This document shows positions 20,537 to 30,904 of a stretch of DNA of 64,000 bases, piece after piece. Origin of the DNA: Paraburkholderia sp. (lineage in GTDB: Bacteria; Pseudomonadota; Gammaproteobacteria; Burkholderiales; Burkholderiaceae); NCBI RefSeq assembly GCF_028283785.1, contig NZ_JAPWKB010000004.1:1-64000 (forward strand), in the 5' to 3' direction. Position numbers and translations under genes: made by a program. The notes under the pieces were generated by a model. The model was not told the origin of the DNA. It ran no database searches and saw only the letters and a program-made list of their open reading frames with translations. Position 1 is the stretch's first letter; every line of letters begins with the position of its first letter.

Positions 20537-22351
20537 TCAGCCGCTGTTTTTAGCTTCTTCGCGCTCTTCCTTGTAGCGCGTCTCCAGCTCATGCAGACGC
20601 GCATCGATCGTGGACAGATCGTAGTAACCGACGGTTTTCATGTCGCGCGCCTGCTTTAACTGGCGAATCGCCGACGGCCACGCCCCTTCCAACGCAAACT
20701 TTTCCGCCAGCGCGCGATGCTGTTCGAGTGCATCGCCGCTTCCCGCGCTCGCCTGCGCAAGATAAGTCCACCATGCCGGCTGACGGGGATCGTCGCGGGT
20801 TTCCGTCGCCGCGAGCGTCTGTGCGTCGGTGAAGCGCTTCGCCGTGATTAACGTGCGCAAATGCATGTCGATCGCCGCGTGCGAATCGGGCCAGCGCTGT
20901 TGCGCGATCGCGGCAAGCCGCACCGCATCGTCGTTGCGGCCCGCGCGACGGGCGATATCGGCGGCCAGTACGTCGAGACTCGGGGTGCTGCGCTGTGCGT
21001 CGCCTTCGGCGTGCTCGAACGCGCCGAACGTGGTGCGCGCGGTCGCGAGCGATATCGACGCGTCGTCGTATTGTTCGAGCAAGCTTTGCGCAAGCGCGAT
21101 GCCGTACCAGTTCGCGGCGATATTGAGCGCGGTGCGATCCTCGATTTCAGCGCGCATCCGGCTGATTTCGTCCGCGTATTCGCTGCGCGAACGGTCCTGC
21201 AATACCCGCGCACGGGCGCGCGCAAAACCATATTCCGACGACTGACGCGGTTGCCGGTAAGGCACCCGACGCGCGCGGTCGGCCATATCGGCCATCCGTT
21301 CGCCGCTGAGCGGATGCGTGCGCGCGTATTGCGGCACGGCCGTATCGTCGAGCGAACCGCGATCCAGACGGCCGAAAAACGTCACCATCGCGTACGGGTC
21401 GTAACCCGCGCCGGTCAGCAGCAAAAAGCCGACGCGGTCGGCTTCGTGTTCGGCCGAGCGGGAGAAACGCAACTGGTTGTCGACCGCATACGCCTGGCCG
21501 CCGATCGCGATCGCGCTGCCCAGGTCGCCGCTGTGCGCGACCACGCCCGCCAGCACGCCGAGCAGCATCGCGGCGAGCGCGGCGTAGGTGCCGTGCTCGC
21601 CGGTCGAAATCATTCGCGCGATGTGTCGTTGCAGCACGTGTCCCATTTCGTGGCCGATCACCGACGCGAGTTCCGACTCGGTTTGCGTCGCGACGATCAG
21701 CCCGGTATTCACGCCGATAAAGCCGCCCGGCATCGAAAACGCGTTGATCTGCGCGTCGCGCACAGCGAACAGATCGAAGTCCGGCCGATAGCCGCCGATG
21801 TATTGCGCGCTCGCCGCCGCCGCGAGTTTTCCCGCGACCGAATTCAGATAGTCGCGCAGCAGCCAGTCGTCGAGATAATCGGGATCGCGACGGATTTCGC
21901 GCATCGCACGCTCGCCGAGTTTGCGCTCGGCCTCGGGCGTCAACGCACCCGAACCGCCGTTGCCGAGGTCGGGCAACTGCTGGTTGAGCAACGGCGAACC
22001 GAGATGCGTGACGAGTGCGCCCGCGTGACCCGAGAGCCGGTTTTCGGCACCACCGTAGACACCGAACACGCCGGGCGCGATGTCGGCCGGCAGCGTGGAC
22101 GCCAGCGATGTGCGTCGCGACGCCGGCGCTTCCGGAGACGGCCCGACGACCACGGTCCCAAGCGACAGCACCTTGCCCGGCAGGACCGGCGGCGGCGAAG
22201 AACGGGCTGACGATGTGGGAGCGGGAGCGGAAGACGGTGCGATCGCGCCGCTCTGCGACGCCTGCTGCGTGGCCAGCGATTGCGGATACGCGCCGGGCGG
22301 CAGCGCGAGCGCGGCGGATAGAAACGCGGCGAGTGTCCGTTTCAGACGCAT
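20537..22351 (-). CDS. Periplasmic M48 family zinc metalloprotease, BepA-like
   Basis: Predicted outer-membrane quality-control protease. A signal peptide (LAAFLSAALALPPGAYPQ) is followed by a Ser/Pro-rich linker, then the M48 core with H234-E-M-G-H238 and, further along, the third ligand region EHEADRVGFLLL. The C-terminal 200 residues are helical and TPR-like, as in BepA (YfgC). About 604 residues from the ATG at 22351; the frame extends 16 codons upstream. The long linker (about 60 residues) makes it longer than E. coli BepA. It is convergent with the preceding gene. Confidence 0.88.
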   Translation of the reverse strand: MRLKRTLAAFLSAALALPPGAYPQSLATQQASQSGAIAPSSAPAPTSSARSSPPPVLPGKVLSLGTVVVGPSPEAPASRRTSLASTLPADIAPGVFGVYGGAENRLSGHAGALVTHLGSPLLNQQLPDLGNGGSGALTPEAERKLGERAMREIRRDPDYLDDWLLRDYLNSVAGKLAAAASAQYIGGYRPDFDLFAVRDAQINAFSMPGGFIGVNTGLIVATQTESELASVIGHEMGHVLQRHIARMISTGEHGTYAALAAMLLGVLAGVVAHSGDLGSAIAIGGQAYAVDNQLRFSRSAEHEADRVGFLLLTGAGYDPYAMVTFFGRLDRGSLDDTAVPQYARTHPLSGERMADMADRARRVPYRQPRQSSEYGFARARARVLQDRSRSEYADEISRMRAEIEDRTALNIAANWYGIALAQSLLEQYDDASISLATARTTFGAFEHAEGDAQRSTPSLDVLAADIARRAGRNDDAVRLAAIAQQRWPDSHAAIDMHLRTLITAKRFTDAQTLAATETRDDPRQPAWWTYLAQASAGSGDALEQHRALAEKFALEGAWPSAIRQLKQARDMKTVGYYDLSTIDARLHELETRYKEEREEAKNSG

Positions 22352-22582
22352 TGCAGGGACCGGTTGCGCAATCCAGAGCGACGCCTGCGCACGCGGCATA
22401 AGATGGCAGGCGAACGGCGACGATTAAGCAATTGTAATGAATGCCGACGCGAAAATGCGCAGTCGGCGTGCCGTGGAGCGTGGTCAAAACCGGCTCGAAG
22501 CGGCGGCGTGATCCACGCGAAGTGCAGCGCGGGCCGGGGCGCGGCGCGCTGTTATGATTAGCGCCCTCTGAAGGAGCCCAAC

Positions 22583-23059
22583 ATGGCAGAACTCACCCAT
22601 TTCGACGCCGCCGGACAGGCGCATATGGTGGACGTCGGCGGCAAACAGGAAACGAAGCGGATCGCGATCGCGCGCGGCTCGATCCGGATGCTGCCCGATA
22701 CCTTCGCGCTGATCCGCGACGGCAATGCGAAAAAAGGCGACGTGATCGGCATCGCGCGGATCGCGGCGATCCAGGGCGCGAAACGTACCGCCGACCTGAT
22801 CCCGCTATGTCATCCGCTGGCGCTGACGCGCGTGAAGGTCGAGTTCGAACTGGATGAAGCGACGCCCGCCGTGCATTGCACGGTGCAGGTGGAAACGCTG
22901 GGACGCACGGGCGTGGAGATGGAAGCGCTGACCGCCGTGCAGGTTGGGCTGCTGACGGTGTACGACATGTGCAAGGCGGTGGATCGCGGCATGACGATCA
23001 CCGATGTGAAAGTGCTGGAGAAGCACGGCGGGAAATCGGGGGATTGGGTGGCGGCGTAA
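22583..23059 (+). CDS. moaC: Cyclic pyranopterin monophosphate synthase
   Basis: Second step of molybdenum cofactor synthesis, turning the MoaA product into cyclic pyranopterin monophosphate. [14 protein letters not shown] and the long conserved run containing [27 protein letters not shown] and HGGKSG are diagnostic. 158 residues, standard; a clear AAGGAG precedes the ATG. The other moa genes are not in the window. Confidence 0.97.
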   Translation: MAELTHFDAAGQAHMVDVGGKQETKRIAIARGSIRMLPDTFALIRDGNAKKGDVIGIARIAAIQGAKRTADLIPLCHPLALTRVKVEFELDEATPAVHCTVQVETLGRTGVEMEALTAVQVGLLTVYDMCKAVDRGMTITDVKVLEKHGGKSGDWVAA

Positions 23060-23071
23060 GCGGCGGAGTAA

Positions 23072-23097
23072 GTGCCGGATTCACCGGCACCTGTCTT
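23072..23097 (+). terminator. Probable terminator after moaC
   Basis: A 7-bp perfect stem (GTGCCGG/CCGGCAC) with a 5-base loop is followed by CTGTCTTTCC. The T-run is weak, so efficiency is uncertain. Confidence 0.5.
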
Positions 23098-23143
23098 TCC
23101 CCGAATCCCTCAAAGTCCGCGCAGCCAGGCGACGCCTGGTTGA

Positions 23144-24931
23144 TTACTCGTCGTCCGACTCTTCGTCGTCCGGAACGGCGCCATTGGCCGGCGTGCCGTA
23201 GTGCTTCACCAGTTCGGCCTTGAATCCGGCCAGCGACTTCTGTTCATCGCATAGCTGATACAGATACGTCTGCTGCGTCGGCCAGTCCTTCAGTTCCTCG
23301 GCGAAAATCTTCAGACGCGCGACCGTATCGAACGCGCCGTCGGTATCGCCGCTCAGCGCCTGCAACACCGCATAACGCCGCAACACCGTTTCGCCGGGCA
23401 ACAACGCGAGCGCCTGCTTGTGCATCGCGAGCTTGTGCGGCAGATCTTGCGCGTTCATCGGCAGCAAGGTCGCCATGCCGTACTCGCCCCACGCCTGGAA
23501 CATGAACGAGGGATCGGCCTGATACTGCTCGGCCGGTCGCGAGCCGTAGTACAGCACCTCGGCGCGTGCATAGTCGCGATACACCGGATACAGCGCGGCA
23601 ATCCCGCCAAACACGATCACCGCGAACGCGCCGAACGACGCGCCGCGCGGCACGAGGCGCAACGGACGCGTTTCCAGCAGACCCAGCACGAACATCGCCG
23701 GCAGCAGGAAGAACATGTACTGCTGCGGATACTCGACCAGTGCGTGCATCACCAGCACGCCGATCAGCGCAACGCCGAAGATGCGCGACGCCGTTTGCGG
23801 CGCACGGATGACGCGCACCAGCCACGCCACCAGACCGAGAAACGCGATGGCAAGACCGATCACGCCGGTTTTGGCGAGCAGGTCGATAAAGATGTCGTGC
23901 GAATTGTTGGCGATCTCGACGCCGCCCAGATGCCGCGCCAGGTCGAACTGGTAACGCGGAAACTCGCCCCAGCCGACACCCATCAATGGATGTGTCTTGA
24001 ACATCGTCCAGCCGTATTTCCACAGCGCGAGACGCGGCGCGATCTGTCCGGCATCCTTGAAACGATCGGCCGCCGATTCGCCCAGCGCGAGCTGATAACG
24101 CACGTTGGCCCAACGGATCAGCGCATTGACGACGAAAAACAGCACCGCGAGCGCGACCGGAATCAACCATTCGCGATTGCTGCGACGCATGGCCGGGTCA
24201 TTGCGCGTCTGCGCGAACGCCATCCAGAGACCGGCGACGACGATCACCGCCATTTGCAGCCACGGCCCCCGCGACACCGTCAGCGCGAGACCCACTGCAA
24301 AAATCGTGGACACCAGCGCCCACACCGCAATATTGATGCGGCGTGTCTGCACCAGAAACAGCGCACCCGCCATTGCGAACGCGATATAGGTGGCGAGATG
24401 GTTCGCCTGCGCCATATTGCCGAACGGCCGGCGGTCCACCGTGACGTTGTAGGCGACCACCAGCGGGCTCACCTTCACTTCTAGGTGGAACAGCTGGATC
24501 ACCTGACAAAACACCGCAAACAGCCCACCGACGATCAACGCGATCGCGGCCCATTGCAAGGTTTCGTCGGTCAGCCGCGCGCGCGTCAGGCCGTAACCCG
24601 CATGCGTCGCCATAAACGCGGCCAGCAGGTAACCGCCGCCGAGCCAGTTCATCGACGGTTGCGCAACCGGCAATACGAACGATTGCAAGACGAGCAGTAA
24701 ACCGAAGGCGAGCGGCACCAGCGCGACCGTCGGCGACGCGAACGGGAGCTTCGGCCTCGACGTTGCGTAAAGCAGTACAACCGCCGCGCCAACCAGCAGA
24801 TAGGCCGACAGCGCCGTGTACTCCGCGTAGAACGTCGGAATCGGATACGTATGGTTGACGATTGCGTAAGGCAGAATCAACGCAAGCGCCAGCAGAACGA
24901 AAGACAGGAAACGCGCAAATGGAGTGGGCAT
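23144..24931 (-). CDS. PglL-type O-oligosaccharyltransferase / Wzy-like O-antigen ligase family protein
   Basis: Polytopic membrane protein of about 595 residues with some eleven hydrophobic segments, the NMAQANHLAT motif, a large periplasmic loop containing MGVGWGEFPRYQF, and a soluble C-terminal domain. This layout matches PglL enzymes, which transfer lipid-linked glycans onto serine of periplasmic or pilus proteins, and is related to WaaL/Wzy ligases. The prepilin gene directly upstream supports a protein-glycosylation role, as known for PilO/TfpO and PglL. A GTG 10 codons upstream (24961) is an alternative start. Choice between PglL and O-antigen ligase is by context. Confidence 0.85.
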   Translation of the reverse strand: MPTPFARFLSFVLLALALILPYAIVNHTYPIPTFYAEYTALSAYLLVGAAVVLLYATSRPKLPFASPTVALVPLAFGLLLVLQSFVLPVAQPSMNWLGGGYLLAAFMATHAGYGLTRARLTDETLQWAAIALIVGGLFAVFCQVIQLFHLEVKVSPLVVAYNVTVDRRPFGNMAQANHLATYIAFAMAGALFLVQTRRINIAVWALVSTIFAVGLALTVSRGPWLQMAVIVVAGLWMAFAQTRNDPAMRRSNREWLIPVALAVLFFVVNALIRWANVRYQLALGESAADRFKDAGQIAPRLALWKYGWTMFKTHPLMGVGWGEFPRYQFDLARHLGGVEIANNSHDIFIDLLAKTGVIGLAIAFLGLVAWLVRVIRAPQTASRIFGVALIGVLVMHALVEYPQQYMFFLLPAMFVLGLLETRPLRLVPRGASFGAFAVIVFGGIAALYPVYRDYARAEVLYYGSRPAEQYQADPSFMFQAWGEYGMATLLPMNAQDLPHKLAMHKQALALLPGETVLRRYAVLQALSGDTDGAFDTVARLKIFAEELKDWPTQQTYLYQLCDEQKSLAGFKAELVKHYGTPANGAVPDDEESDDE

Positions 24932-25106
24932 AGGGAACCGGGGCGTCAGCAACCGGCGCACTATACAAAAAATTCCAGGGGCTGTGCGCCGGTACGCGGT
25001 AAATATCCCGAAATCGGACTCTAACGGCGGATTTGCATGGTGCGCGACCGCATTGGCGACGCGATGCGCGCGTTTTCAGGCTGCGTCACCGGTTCGAACC
25101 GCTCCG

Positions 25107-25802
25107 TCACGCGCGACACTCCGGCGGCGCGAGATTCGACGGCAATGTCGCGGCCTCGGCGGGCATCGGTCCGGCGCCCGGCGCGGGCAACGAAGACGCG
25201 GCCTTGCCGCCCGCGAAACATTCCCACGTGAGCGTGCCGGTTTGTGCTGCGCCCTTCGCGAGCGGCGTGCGCGCGCTCGGGGTGTCGGCATTGTCGGGCG
25301 TCGAAGGGACCATCACCAGCGTGTTCGTACCGCTCGCCGACACGCGCGCCGTGTACACAATCGTGATCTGGCCGGTGTCGTCGTCGACATGGATCGATTC
25401 GACGTTACGCGTGCCCGGCGGCGTCGAATACCCGCTGCTGAACGCGACGCCGTTCGCGGCATTGTCCGCAACCGCCATCCGCGCGGCATTCGCCAGCGAC
25501 AGGCCTTCGCCGACCCGGCTACGCGCCAGATAATCCTGATACGCCGGAATCGCATACGCGGCAATCACGCCGACGATCGCCAGCACGATCATCAGTTCGA
25601 TCAACGTGAAGCCGAAGCCGCATGCGCGCGCGAGCTGCGCGCGCCATCGCGTGACAGGTCTTCGGGCGGGATCGGCCGGAAGGTCGCGGCAACATGGCCG
25701 GGTGGACTTAAGGCGGCGGAAAAGCCTGGCTTCGAGCGTGGCCGCGAAAATGTGCCACCACGAACGCGGACGGAAAGAAACAGCGGGGAAAGAGACGATC
25801 AT
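25107..25802 (-). CDS. Type IV prepilin-like protein with an unusually long leader
   Basis: The prepilin peptidase site is G64/F65 in [17 protein letters not shown], followed by the usual hydrophobic helix and [14 protein letters not shown]. Near the C-terminus two cysteines (WECFAGG and PPECRA) would form the disulfide-bonded loop of pilins. The only in-frame start seen gives a 64-residue leader rich in Arg, Pro and Trp, against 6-15 residues normally; there is no closer ATG, GTG or TTG in frame. Mature length about 167 residues. The adjacent PglL-like gene suggests that the pilin is glycosylated. Confidence 0.85.
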   Translation of the reverse strand: MIVSFPAVSFRPRSWWHIFAATLEARLFRRLKSTRPCCRDLPADPARRPVTRWRAQLARACGFGFTLIELMIVLAIVGVIAAYAIPAYQDYLARSRVGEGLSLANAARMAVADNAANGVAFSSGYSTPPGTRNVESIHVDDDTGQITIVYTARVSASGTNTLVMVPSTPDNADTPSARTPLAKGAAQTGTLTWECFAGGKAASSLPAPGAGPMPAEAATLPSNLAPPECRA

Positions 25803-25820
25803 CGGCTGACTCCAGAAACG

Positions 25821-25853
25821 AAAAACGCCTGCTCCGGAATCGGAACAGGCGCT
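25821..25853 (-). terminator. Terminator between terC and the prepilin gene
   Basis: On the minus strand, stem CGCCTGTTCCG/CGGAGCAGGCG (one mismatch) is followed by TTTTTCGTTT. It ends the terC transcript and isolates the prepilin gene. Confidence 0.8.
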
Positions 25854-25946
25854 CAGATCGTATCGGTCGAACCGGCGATCAACGAGTCGGCCAGATGGCT
25901 AACGTCGAATGTCCGCGCTGACCTGCCAAGTGGTAGTGAATACCGT

Positions 25947-26651
25947 TCAGGCCGCTGCTCGACGCGCATTGCGCCGCTTGAACAGATAGCCGACGCCCAC
26001 CACGAACACCGCGCCGGCGAGGCTCATCCCGTATTCGGCGGCCGGGGTATCGAGGATCGGCCAACGGTCGCCGGCCGGGTCGTTGACGATCAGACCGCCC
26101 GCGATCCAGCCGAGCAACGCCGCGCCCAGCGTGATGACGACCGGGAAGCGGTCGAGCAATTTCAGCACGATCTGGCTTCCCCACACGATCAGCGGGATGC
26201 TGACGATCAAACCGAAGATCACCAGCGCCAGCCGATGCTGCGGGTCCGCCGCTTCCGCCGCGCCCGCGATCGCGATCACGTTGTCGAGGCTCATCACGGC
26301 GTCGGCGATGATGATGGTCTTGATCGCCGCGAGCAGTTTGTCCGCCGGCTTCACATGCTCGTGCGCGTCGTGCGCGGGCGCCATCAGGCGCACGCCGATC
26401 CACAGCAACAACAGCCCGCCCGCGAACTTCAGCAGCGGCACATCCAGCAGCGCGACCGCGAATGCGATCAGCACGACCCGCAGCACGATTGCGCCGAGCG
26501 TGCCCCACAGGACGCCGCGTGTGCGCTGTGCGGGCGGCAGGTTACGGCAGGCGAGCGCGATGACCACGGCGTTATCGCCGCCCAGCAGAATGTCGATGAT
26601 GACGATCTGGATAACTGCGCCCCAATGGAGCGTTGCGAAGAACTCGAGCAT
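25947..26651 (-). CDS. TerC family integral membrane protein (YjbE-like)
   Basis: Seven or so hydrophobic helices with DILLGGDNAVVIALACRNLP near the start and MSLDNVIAIAG in the middle, the acidic membrane motifs of TerC proteins; members are linked to manganese or other metal export. 234 residues from the ATG at 26651. The frame extends 34 codons upstream across the sucD terminator and is not used. No yybP-ykoY-type element fits in the short leader. Confidence 0.88.
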   Translation of the reverse strand: MLEFFATLHWGAVIQIVIIDILLGGDNAVVIALACRNLPPAQRTRGVLWGTLGAIVLRVVLIAFAVALLDVPLLKFAGGLLLLWIGVRLMAPAHDAHEHVKPADKLLAAIKTIIIADAVMSLDNVIAIAGAAEAADPQHRLALVIFGLIVSIPLIVWGSQIVLKLLDRFPVVITLGAALLGWIAGGLIVNDPAGDRWPILDTPAAEYGMSLAGAVFVVGVGYLFKRRNARRAAA

Positions 26652-26711
26652 GGCCAAAAGAGTAAATGAAAGCGAAGAAGGCCGACAGTGCGGGAAGCGT
26701 GCGGGCAATAA

Positions 26712-26743
26712 AAAAGCGAGGGAGTTTTCGCTCCCTCGCTTTG
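26712..26743 (-). terminator. Terminator of the sucCD operon
   Basis: On the minus strand, an 11-bp stem (AAGCGAGGGAG/CTCCCTCGCTT) is followed by TTTTTTATT, about 65 bases after the sucD stop. Confidence 0.9.
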
Positions 26744-26807
26744 AGACTGCCACTCACGGAAAGGATTCCGTAAGCATATCAAAAAAGGCTTGAATCGCCT
26801 CAGTCGA

Positions 26808-27689
26808 TTACAGCATCGCCTTCAGCAGACGCGCCATTTCCGACGGGTTCTTCGTGACGGTGATACCGCAGGCTTCCATGATTTCCAGCTTTGCTTCAGC
26901 CGTATCCGCACCGCCCGAGATCAGCGCGCCGGCGTGGCCCATGCGCTTGCCCGGAGGCGCCGTGACGCCGGCGATGAAGCCGACCACCGGCTTCTTCATG
27001 TTGTCCTTGATCCACTCAGCAGCATTCGCTTCGTCCGGACCACCGATCTCGCCGATCATGATGACGGCGTCCGTGTCCGGATCGTCGTTGAACATCTTCA
27101 TCACGTCGATGTGCTTCAGACCGTTGATCGGGTCGCCGCCGATACCGACTGCCGACGATTGGCCCAGGCCGATCGCCGTCAGTTGACCGACTGCTTCGTA
27201 CGTCAGCGTGCCCGAACGCGACACGACGCCGATGCGGCCCTTGCGATGGATGTGACCCGGCATGATGCCGATCTTCAGTTCGTCCGGCGTGATCGTGCCC
27301 GGGCAGTTCGGTCCGAGCAGCAGCGTCTTGCGGTTTTCCGCGCGCATACGCGCCTTGAGCTCGATCATGTCACGGACGGGAATGCCTTCCGTGATACAGA
27401 TTGCGAGATCCAGGTCGGCTTCGACCGCTTCCCAGATTGCAGCCGCAGCGCCTGCCGGCGGCACGTAGATGACCGACACGGTTGCGCCCGTTTCAGCCTT
27501 CGCTTCCGCGACGCTTGCGTAGATAGGAATGCCTTCGAAATCTTCGCCTGCGCGCTTCGGGTTCACGCCCGCAACGTACGCTTCGCGACCGTTTGCATAT
27601 TCACGGCATGCGCGCGTGTGGAACTGACCGGTCTTGCCGGTAATGCCCTGCGTGATGACCTTGGTGTCTTTGTTGATCAGAATCGACAT
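26808..27689 (-). CDS. sucD: Succinyl-CoA synthetase, alpha subunit
   Basis: Forms the heterodimeric or heterotetrameric TCA-cycle enzyme with SucC, making succinate and a nucleoside triphosphate from succinyl-CoA. The CoA-binding start (INKDTKVITQGITGKTG), GPNCPGTITP, and the phosphohistidine region GHAGALISGGADTA are present. 293 residues, normal. It lies 122 bases downstream of sucC. Confidence 0.97.
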   Translation of the reverse strand: MSILINKDTKVITQGITGKTGQFHTRACREYANGREAYVAGVNPKRAGEDFEGIPIYASVAEAKAETGATVSVIYVPPAGAAAAIWEAVEADLDLAICITEGIPVRDMIELKARMRAENRKTLLLGPNCPGTITPDELKIGIMPGHIHRKGRIGVVSRSGTLTYEAVGQLTAIGLGQSSAVGIGGDPINGLKHIDVMKMFNDDPDTDAVIMIGEIGGPDEANAAEWIKDNMKKPVVGFIAGVTAPPGKRMGHAGALISGGADTAEAKLEIMEACGITVTKNPSEMARLLKAML

Positions 27690-27811
27690 GTATTGACCTC
27701 TGTTCGTTTGGCGACGGTCGGCCTATGCGGGCCGCGCGCGGAGTTTCTCCGCCCGCGCCGCATGGCTTCGTTGCGCCGCCATTCGTAATCCTGGTGAACG
27801 CCGGGCTTGGC

Positions 27812-28981
27812 TTACGCCTTGCCTTGAGCGGCCGCGACGACCTTCTGCGCAGCTTCTTCCATGCTGTCTGCCGCGATGATCGGCAGGCCGGATTCAGCCA
27901 GCATCTTCTTGCCGAGGTCTTCGTTCGTGCCTTTCATGCGCACGACGAGCGGCACCTTCAGCGACACGGCCTTCGACGCCGCGATCACGCCTTCCGCGAT
28001 CACGTCGCAGCGCATGATGCCGCCGAAGATGTTGACCAGAATCGCCGTCAGGTTCGGATTCTTCAGCATGATCTTGAACGCTTCCGTGACCTTCTCGGTC
28101 GTCGCGCCACCGCCGACGTCCAGGAAGTTCGCCGGTTCGCCGCCGAACAGCTTGATGGTGTCCATCGTTGCCATTGCGAGGCCTGCGCCGTTCACGAGGC
28201 AGCCGATGTTGCCGTCGAGCGAGATGTACGCGAGGTCGAACTTCGACGCTTCGACTTCAGCCGGATCTTCTTCGTCGATATCGCGATACGCGACGATTTC
28301 CGGGTGACGGAACAGTGCGTTCGAATCGAAGTTGAACTTGGCGTCCAGCGCGATGACCTTGCCGTCGCCGGTCAGGATCAGCGGGTTGATTTCGGCCAGC
28401 GACGCGTCGGTGTCCCAGAATGCCTTGTACAGGCCTTGCAGGATCGAACGTGCTTGCGGCAGCGAAGCGGCGGGCACGCCGATCTTCGTTGCCAGCTCGT
28501 CGGCTTCGGCGTCTTTCAGACCGGTTGCCGGGTCGACTGCGATCTTGTGGATCAGCTCAGGCGTCTTTTCCGCGACTTCTTCGACGTCCATGCCGCCTTC
28601 GCTCGATGCCATCACGACGATCTTCTGCGTAACGCGATCGATCACCAGGCCGACATACAATTCCTTCTTGATGTCAGCGCCTTCTTCGATCAGCAGACGA
28701 TTCACCTTCTGGCCTTCCGGACCGGTCTGGTGCGTGACGAGCTGCATGCCGAGGATCTGTTCCGAATACTCGCGAACCTGTTCCAGCGACTTGGCAACCT
28801 TCACGCCACCGCCCTTACCACGGCCACCCGCATGGATCTGAGCCTTCACGACCCACACCGGGCCGCCAAGCTCTTCAGCGGCCTTGACCGCGTCATCCAC
28901 CGAGAATACCGGCTTGCCGCGCGGTACCGCGACTCCGAATTTCCGCAGGATTTCCTTACCCTGGTACTCGTGAATCTTCAT
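27812..28981 (-). CDS. sucC: Succinyl-CoA synthetase, beta subunit (ADP-forming type)
   Basis: ATP-grasp subunit that binds nucleotide and succinate. The N-terminus ([17 protein letters not shown]), [13 protein letters not shown] and [13 protein letters not shown] are diagnostic. 389 residues. The ATG overlaps the last bases of the upstream DUF2889 gene in an ATGA string, so ribosomes can pass straight from one to the other. Confidence 0.97.
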   Translation of the reverse strand: MKIHEYQGKEILRKFGVAVPRGKPVFSVDDAVKAAEELGGPVWVVKAQIHAGGRGKGGGVKVAKSLEQVREYSEQILGMQLVTHQTGPEGQKVNRLLIEEGADIKKELYVGLVIDRVTQKIVVMASSEGGMDVEEVAEKTPELIHKIAVDPATGLKDAEADELATKIGVPAASLPQARSILQGLYKAFWDTDASLAEINPLILTGDGKVIALDAKFNFDSNALFRHPEIVAYRDIDEEDPAEVEASKFDLAYISLDGNIGCLVNGAGLAMATMDTIKLFGGEPANFLDVGGGATTEKVTEAFKIMLKNPNLTAILVNIFGGIMRCDVIAEGVIAASKAVSLKVPLVVRMKGTNEDLGKKMLAESGLPIIAADSMEEAAQKVVAAAQGKA

Positions 28982-29799
28982 GCGTGATTCCCTTCAGTCT
29001 GAGAGTTGGATTGAACTTCGTTTCCGCTGAGCTCGCGCTTGCTGGTGATGAGCGATGCGTCTCCACCGTCTCCGCCTTGATCGGCCTGGCGGTTGGTCCG
29101 CTCATTCGACGCGTCCGTGCGTTCCGAAGAACGCGGGGCGCGGCCATACCAGCGCGGATAAAACTGTCTCACCGCCGCTCCGTCGAAACGCAGCGCATGG
29201 CAGCGCCCCAACTGGAATGGCGGTTTGTCATTGGAATGACAGTTTTCTGCGTTTCCTTCGACGGTCTTGCCTGCCGCCTGTGATGCACCGGCCGACTCGC
29301 CGGGGCCCGCGGGTTGTGCCGATCCGGCGGGATCTTCGTGACCGCCGCCCGGCGCGCCATCGTTGGTGTTCCACACGTCGCCCGCGAAGGCCTGAATGGC
29401 AGCCGTCGGCAGGACGGCACACAACTCGGTGAGATGCGTGCAGCCAGCCGTGCCACCGAGCAAACGGTTGGCATCGCGACGGAAGTTATGGAACAGATTG
29501 AGCCCGATGAGGGCGCGATAGGCGGGGTTGCTGCTCTGGCACAGACCGGGATAGGGCACCCAGTCGGATGACGCTTGCGCGTCAACGACGTTGAGCTTCC
29601 GATCGATCGTGATGCGAAGCCAGAGTTCATGGATCGGCTGACCGTTGGGCCTGACACCGGACGCAAGCGCCACATCGCGTGGCTTTTCGTCGGTGAGGCA
29701 TGCCTCGATATCCCACAGACCATCTTCACGCTCAAAGGCTTCCGCTCGTATCGCGCGACGGTGTCGCAACTGACGGGAGACTGGCGTGGAAAGCGGCAT
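28978..29799 (-). CDS. DUF2889 domain protein with a long polar tail, coupled to sucC
   Basis: Residues 1-125 show the DUF2889 pattern ([37 protein letters not shown]); the conserved end [16 protein letters not shown] lies after a 60-residue Gly/Ala/Ser insertion. A further 55 polar residues then run down to the sucC start, giving a 4-base overlap. Function unknown. The tail may be translated only to couple the gene to sucC, or the coding end may have drifted by loss of an earlier stop. Confidence 0.78.
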   Translation of the reverse strand: MPLSTPVSRQLRHRRAIRAEAFEREDGLWDIEACLTDEKPRDVALASGVRPNGQPIHELWLRITIDRKLNVVDAQASSDWVPYPGLCQSSNPAYRALIGLNLFHNFRRDANRLLGGTAGCTHLTELCAVLPTAAIQAFAGDVWNTNDGAPGGGHEDPAGSAQPAGPGESAGASQAAGKTVEGNAENCHSNDKPPFQLGRCHALRFDGAAVRQFYPRWYGRAPRSSERTDASNERTNRQADQGGDGGDASLITSKRELSGNEVQSNSQTEGNHA

Positions 29800-29983
29800 G
29801 CGGAAGGAAGGCCGGATTGGGAAAACCCCTGAATTTTAGCATATCGGATATTTGGGACAGCCCGAAACACGCAAAATCCGATTCTTGCAAGATGCTTTAA
29901 TGTCGCAGCCGTCGGGGACGGCACTGCGGCCCAAGCTGGGCAAGGCTTTGAGAGGAAAGATGGGGTTGCGCGAGGCGCGCGCG

Positions 29984-30904
29984 TTATCCGTCGACGAAGT
30001 CTTCGTCGATGCCTTTGAGGATCTTGCCGATCGTCGCGCCCGAAAAACCACGCGACGCGAGGAAGCGCGCCTGACGCGCCCGCTCCTGCTGCGTTTCGGG
30101 AAGCTTGCCGAACTTCTTTTGCCACACGGCCAGTGCGCGTGGCAGTTCCGTCTCGCGTAACTGGGCGCTCGCCTCTTCGATCAGCGTCTGCCCGAGCGCG
30201 TGACGCTTCAGCTCACCGACGATCCGGCTCGCGCCAAGCCGCCCCGAGCGCCGATGCAGCAGGCTCTCGGCAAAACGTGTGTCGGAGAGCCAGTTCTCGG
30301 TTTCGAGTACATCGAGCAGCGCGTCGAGGTTGTCGGTTTCTTCGACGTAAGGCGCGAGCTTGCGCGCCAATTCGGCGCGACTGTATTCGCGACGCGACAG
30401 ATAACCCAGCGCCCGGCCTTTCAGCGAGCGCGCAGGACGCTTAGATGATTGTGCTGCGTCAGGATCGACCGGTTTGGGTTCGCCGGGTACGCGACGTGAG
30501 CGCGAATAAGTGGCTTCGGTGGCTTCGGTGATTTCCGAAACAGTGTCAGATGGTGTCGAATCTGGCTGGCTTGAACGGGATTGGCTCGAACGCGAATAGC
30601 CCGAATCCGCGCGACTCGACCCCGACCGGGAAAATCCCGCCCGACGTTCACTGGATCGCGAATAGGTGTGATGTCCGGCTGCGCGATCGTGAGCGTCGAA
30701 TGATTCGAACGGATCGCCATTCTCTTCTTCTGTGGAGGCGTCGAATGACTGCGAAGAAGATTGAACCGGTGAGGACGATGAAGACGATTCGAACGAATCG
30801 TCTTCATCTGCGCGAGAGCCGCGCTTTCCGAGCCCTGATTTAGCGGCACTGAACGATGAGCGGCTCTTGCGAAACACGCGACGATTACTCTTCGTCTTCC
30901 GCAT
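29984..30904 (-). CDS. recX: Regulatory protein RecX with an extended N-terminus
   Basis: RecX binds RecA filaments and limits recombinase activity. The three-helix repeats are in the last 150 residues ([53 protein letters not shown]). The first 140 or so are Ser/Arg/Asp-rich with repeated SRSS and YSR blocks and are likely disordered; E. coli RecX is only 166 residues. The ATG at 30904 lies 20 bases inside recA, so translation is coupled. A later start is possible, since the extension is not part of the known fold. Confidence 0.88.
   Translation of the reverse strand: MRKTKSNRRVFRKSRSSFSAAKSGLGKRGSRADEDDSFESSSSSSPVQSSSQSFDASTEEENGDPFESFDAHDRAAGHHTYSRSSERRAGFSRSGSSRADSGYSRSSQSRSSQPDSTPSDTVSEITEATEATYSRSRRVPGEPKPVDPDAAQSSKRPARSLKGRALGYLSRREYSRAELARKLAPYVEETDNLDALLDVLETENWLSDTRFAESLLHRRSGRLGASRIVGELKRHALGQTLIEEASAQLRETELPRALAVWQKKFGKLPETQQERARQARFLASRGFSGATIGKILKGIDEDFVDG

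Noticed and set aside
20861..22210. Plus-strand 449-codon frame
   Set aside because: Antisense of the M48 protease gene, which carries HEMGH and a signal peptide.
26652..26711. Possible yybP-ykoY riboswitch before terC
   Set aside because: Only about 60 bases lie between the sucD terminator and the start, too short for that element, and its core motifs are not seen.
26652..26753. N-terminal extension of TerC
   Set aside because: The extra codons cross the sucD terminator; the ATG at 26651 begins the membrane domain.
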